Shown here piece by piece: positions 15,625-16,872 of a DNA stretch of 16,872 nucleotides. The translations under genes were made by a program, and so were the position numbers. The stretch is taken from the NCBI GenBank assembly GCA_945947845.1, contig CAMEZN010000003.1, positions 1 to 16,872 of the forward strand. Reading direction: 5' to 3'. Numbering within the stretch: the stretch's first letter is position 1; each line of letters begins with the position of its first letter. Source of the DNA: an uncultured Mucispirillum sp. (GTDB lineage Bacteria; Chrysiogenota; Deferribacteres; Deferribacterales; Mucispirillaceae). Below the pieces are notes generated by a model. The model saw only the letters and a program-made list of their open reading frames with translations. It made no database searches and was not told the DNA's origin.

Positions 15625-15653
15625 ATTATAAATATGCTACAAAAAAACATCAA
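15625..15653 (-). promoter_or_regulatory. Candidate sigma-70-type promoter for the response regulator
   Basis: On the minus strand, -35 TTGATG (15648-15653, 4 of 6 matches), a 17-base spacer and -10 TATAAT (15625-15630, perfect) lie about 130 bases upstream of the start codon. Transcription would begin near 15618. A closer alternative is TTTTCA-16-TATAAT with its -10 at 15527-15532. AT-rich DNA yields many such boxes. Confidence 0.45.
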
Positions 15654-15700
15654 ATGTTATATTATTTTTTAAAAATTATAACAGTAATATAAAATTAAAA

Positions 15701-15735
15701 AAAATATAAAAAAGGGCTTTTTTGAAAAAGCCCTT
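15701..15735 (-). terminator. Rho-independent terminator of rpe
   Basis: Arms AAGGGCTTTTT (15712-15722) and AAAAAGCCCTT (15725-15735) form a perfect stem 12 bases after the rpe stop. The minus strand continues CCCTTTTTTATATTTTTTTT, a long U tract. Confidence 0.92.
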
Positions 15736-15747
15736 ATATATCAGTAG

Positions 15748-16392
15748 TTAATATTGTTTTAAAAGGTTTATTGGTATGCTGTAATCATCAGCTTTAAATA
15801 TATAACTGCCGGCAACAGCTGCACTGATTCCAGATGAGGCAAGTCTGGCAATTGTCTTATCATTAACACCGCCATCAACCTCTATAATAAAACTATGTTT
15901 TATCTTTTCTCCCATGGTTTTTAATTTAGAAATTTTATCATAACTTGTTTCTATTAAGCTCTGGGCAGGAAAGCCGGGGTTAACAGACATAATCAAGACT
16001 AAATCAAGAAATGGCAGTATTTCTTCAAGCATAGATACAGGTGTTGCAGGGTTTAATGATACTCCTGCTTTTTTGCCTTTACTTTTAATATATGATATAG
16101 TCCGTTGAATATGTCTATCTGCTTCAAAGTGCGGCACAATAATATCTGCCCCAGCATCTATGAAATCATCTATATATTTTGATGGGTTTTCAATCATCAG
16201 ATGAACATCAAATATTTTATTAGTATGCTTTCTTAAAGCTTTTACAACTGGTGCACCAAATGTAATATTTGGCACAAAAGAGCCGTCCATAATATCTAAA
16301 TGTATCCAGTCAGCACCAGCAGTATCAACAGCTTTAATTTCTTTTTCTAAATTAGCAAAATCTGCACTTAAAATAGATGCGGAAACTATCAT
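15748..16392 (-). CDS. rpe: Ribulose-phosphate 3-epimerase
   Basis: It interconverts ribulose-5-phosphate and xylulose-5-phosphate in the pentose phosphate pathway. The 214-residue TIM barrel has all expected metal ligands: H31 and D33 (HLDIMDGSFVPN), H64 (DVHLMIENP), and D173 (IEVDGGVN). The last phosphate-binding turn AVAGSYIF is normal. One deviation is in the loop after strand 6: the usual NPGFGGQ reads NPGFPAQ (138-144), replacing two glycines that contribute backbone contacts to the substrate phosphate. Length and all else are normal. GGAGGA 4-5 bases before the ATG fixes the start. It is a stand-alone gene with its own terminator, divergent from the MltB-like gene. The epimerase family is certain; the altered loop leaves a small chance of a related substrate. 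Confidence 0.95.
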   Translation of the reverse strand: MIVSASILSADFANLEKEIKAVDTAGADWIHLDIMDGSFVPNITFGAPVVKALRKHTNKIFDVHLMIENPSKYIDDFIDAGADIIVPHFEADRHIQRTISYIKSKGKKAGVSLNPATPVSMLEEILPFLDLVLIMSVNPGFPAQSLIETSYDKISKLKTMGEKIKHSFIIEVDGGVNDKTIARLASSGISAAVAGSYIFKADDYSIPINLLKQY

Positions 16393-16692
16393 TTAATCCT
16401 CCAAAATATGCTCCATTATATAATAATATATATAAAAAAGCAATATATTAGCGAGTGATTTTATTTAATCATTTTATAAAAACAGCATGCTTAAATAGAA
16501 GATGAATTTATAATAATTTTTTAAAATACTATTACTTGAAAATAAACATTAAAACTATGAAAATATTTTCAGCCTTTATTTATCTATTTAGTTATATAAA
16601 ATCATTGACTCTGCATAATGCTTTGTAAGAAAAATTGTATAGTTAAATATATTTTTCTTTTTTTTTTACTAAATATGTGGTATACCCAAATT
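16393..16692. other. Divergent intergenic region between rpe and the MltB-like gene
   Basis: About 300 bases of very AT-rich DNA with no RNA gene or coding frame. It contains the candidate rpe promoter, a perfect 14-base palindrome TGAAAATATTTTCA (16558-16571) and a run of ten T at 16658-16667 just upstream of the plus-strand gene. A lone TTGACT at 16605-16610 has no -10 at proper distance, so no promoter for the plus-strand gene is called. Confidence 0.4.
16415..16443 (-). promoter_or_regulatory. Candidate sigma-70-type promoter for rpe
   Basis: On the minus strand, TTGCTT (16438-16443, 3 of 6 matches), a 17-base spacer and a perfect TATAAT (16415-16420) precede the rpe Shine-Dalgarno, giving a leader of about 15 bases. 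Confidence 0.45.
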
Positions 16693-16872
16693 ATGAAAAA
16701 ATTGACTTTTTTGATAATTTTGTTGTGTTTATCTATTTTTGGCAGGTCTTATGCTGAACTGACTGCCGGGAAATTTACAAACAACCCAGATGTTGATGTA
16801 TTTGTTGCAAAAATGAGTGCTAAGCATGGTTTTAGTCAGGATTATCTTTATGATGTTTTTGATAAAACTATG
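16693..16872 (+). CDS. mltB: MltB-like lytic murein transglycosylase, N-terminal part (runs off window)
   Basis: The only plus-strand gene. Its 60 visible codons begin with a signal peptide: MKK, a hydrophobic core LTFLIILLCLSIF, and likely cleavage after SYA (about residue 21). The mature start NNPDVDVFVAKMSAKHGF-x-x-x-YLYDVFDKTM matches the N-terminal helix pattern of MltB/SLT_2 transglycosylases (FI-x-x-M-x-x-x-HGF-x-x-x-x-L-x-x-VF). Such enzymes cleave peptidoglycan with 1,6-anhydro ring formation in the periplasm. There is no lipobox, so it would be soluble rather than a lipoprotein. The catalytic Glu lies beyond the window. An in-frame ATG at 16675 would add six residues (MWYTQI) and spoil the signal peptide, so 16693 is preferred, although neither start has a good Shine-Dalgarno. 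Confidence 0.7.
   Translation, partial: MKKLTFLIILLCLSIFGRSYAELTAGKFTNNPDVDVFVAKMSAKHGFSQDYLYDVFDKTM

Noticed and set aside
15494..15747. tRNA, small RNA or CRISPR in the intergenic gaps
   Set aside because: No cloverleaf, no regularly spaced repeats and no G+C-rich island; only the rpe terminator and short AT-rich inverted repeats are present. The same holds for the other gaps.
16605..16633. TTGACT as the -35 of a promoter for the MltB-like gene
   Set aside because: The 16-18 base position downstream reads AAGAAA-type sequence, not a -10; the nearest TATAGT is 27 bases away.

Overview
The window looks like a chromosomal segment from a low-G+C (roughly 30% by eye), Gram-negative, motile bacterium. 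The evidence is a transmembrane chemoreceptor, a signal-peptide-bearing MltB-type murein hydrolase, and a non-enterobacterial alpha-glucan gene set built on GH57 enzymes rather than GH13 GlgB/GlgX. This mix would suit a host-associated Deferribacterota member such as Mucispirillum, but that is inference; no rRNA or other marker is present. No mobile element, tRNA, rRNA or CRISPR array was seen.

Layout, left to right. 1-329 (minus): N-terminal part of an unrecognised protein cut by the window edge. 375-2430 (minus): a methyl-accepting chemotaxis protein split into two overlapping reading frames by a -1 frameshift at or near a U UUA AAA heptamer, followed by a strong terminator. 2722-3327 (minus): an AhpD/carboxymuconolactone decarboxylase-like protein. 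3361-12330 (minus): a tightly packed six-gene alpha-glucan operon. In transcription order it encodes a GH57 amylase/pullulanase-like enzyme, a GH57 4-alpha-glucanotransferase-like enzyme, a GalT-family nucleotidyltransferase, a divergent GT5 glycogen synthase, a DUF4912 protein and a GH57 branching enzyme, and it ends at a palindromic terminator. 12471-14972 (minus): a large sugar-nucleotidyltransferase/phosphohexomutase fusion with its own terminator. 15131-15493 (minus): a stand-alone receiver-domain response regulator with an inverted-repeat-rich leader. 15748-16392 (minus): ribulose-phosphate 3-epimerase with terminator. 16693-16872 (plus): the start of a secreted MltB-like lytic transglycosylase, divergent from rpe.

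How the genes may work together: GalT-like and ManC-like enzymes could handle nucleotide sugars, the GT5 enzyme elongates an alpha-1,4-glucan, the GH57 branching enzyme adds alpha-1,6 branches, and the other two GH57 proteins remodel or degrade the polymer. No glgC, glgP or GH13 branching/debranching gene is in the window. The glycogen synthase has lost several textbook donor-site residues (K15TGGL is YAGSM), and the mutase half of the fusion protein has lost its catalytic, metal, sugar and phosphate motifs. The most useful leads are the split chemoreceptor, the divergent synthase with the GalT partner, and the unexplained DUF4912 protein inside the operon.
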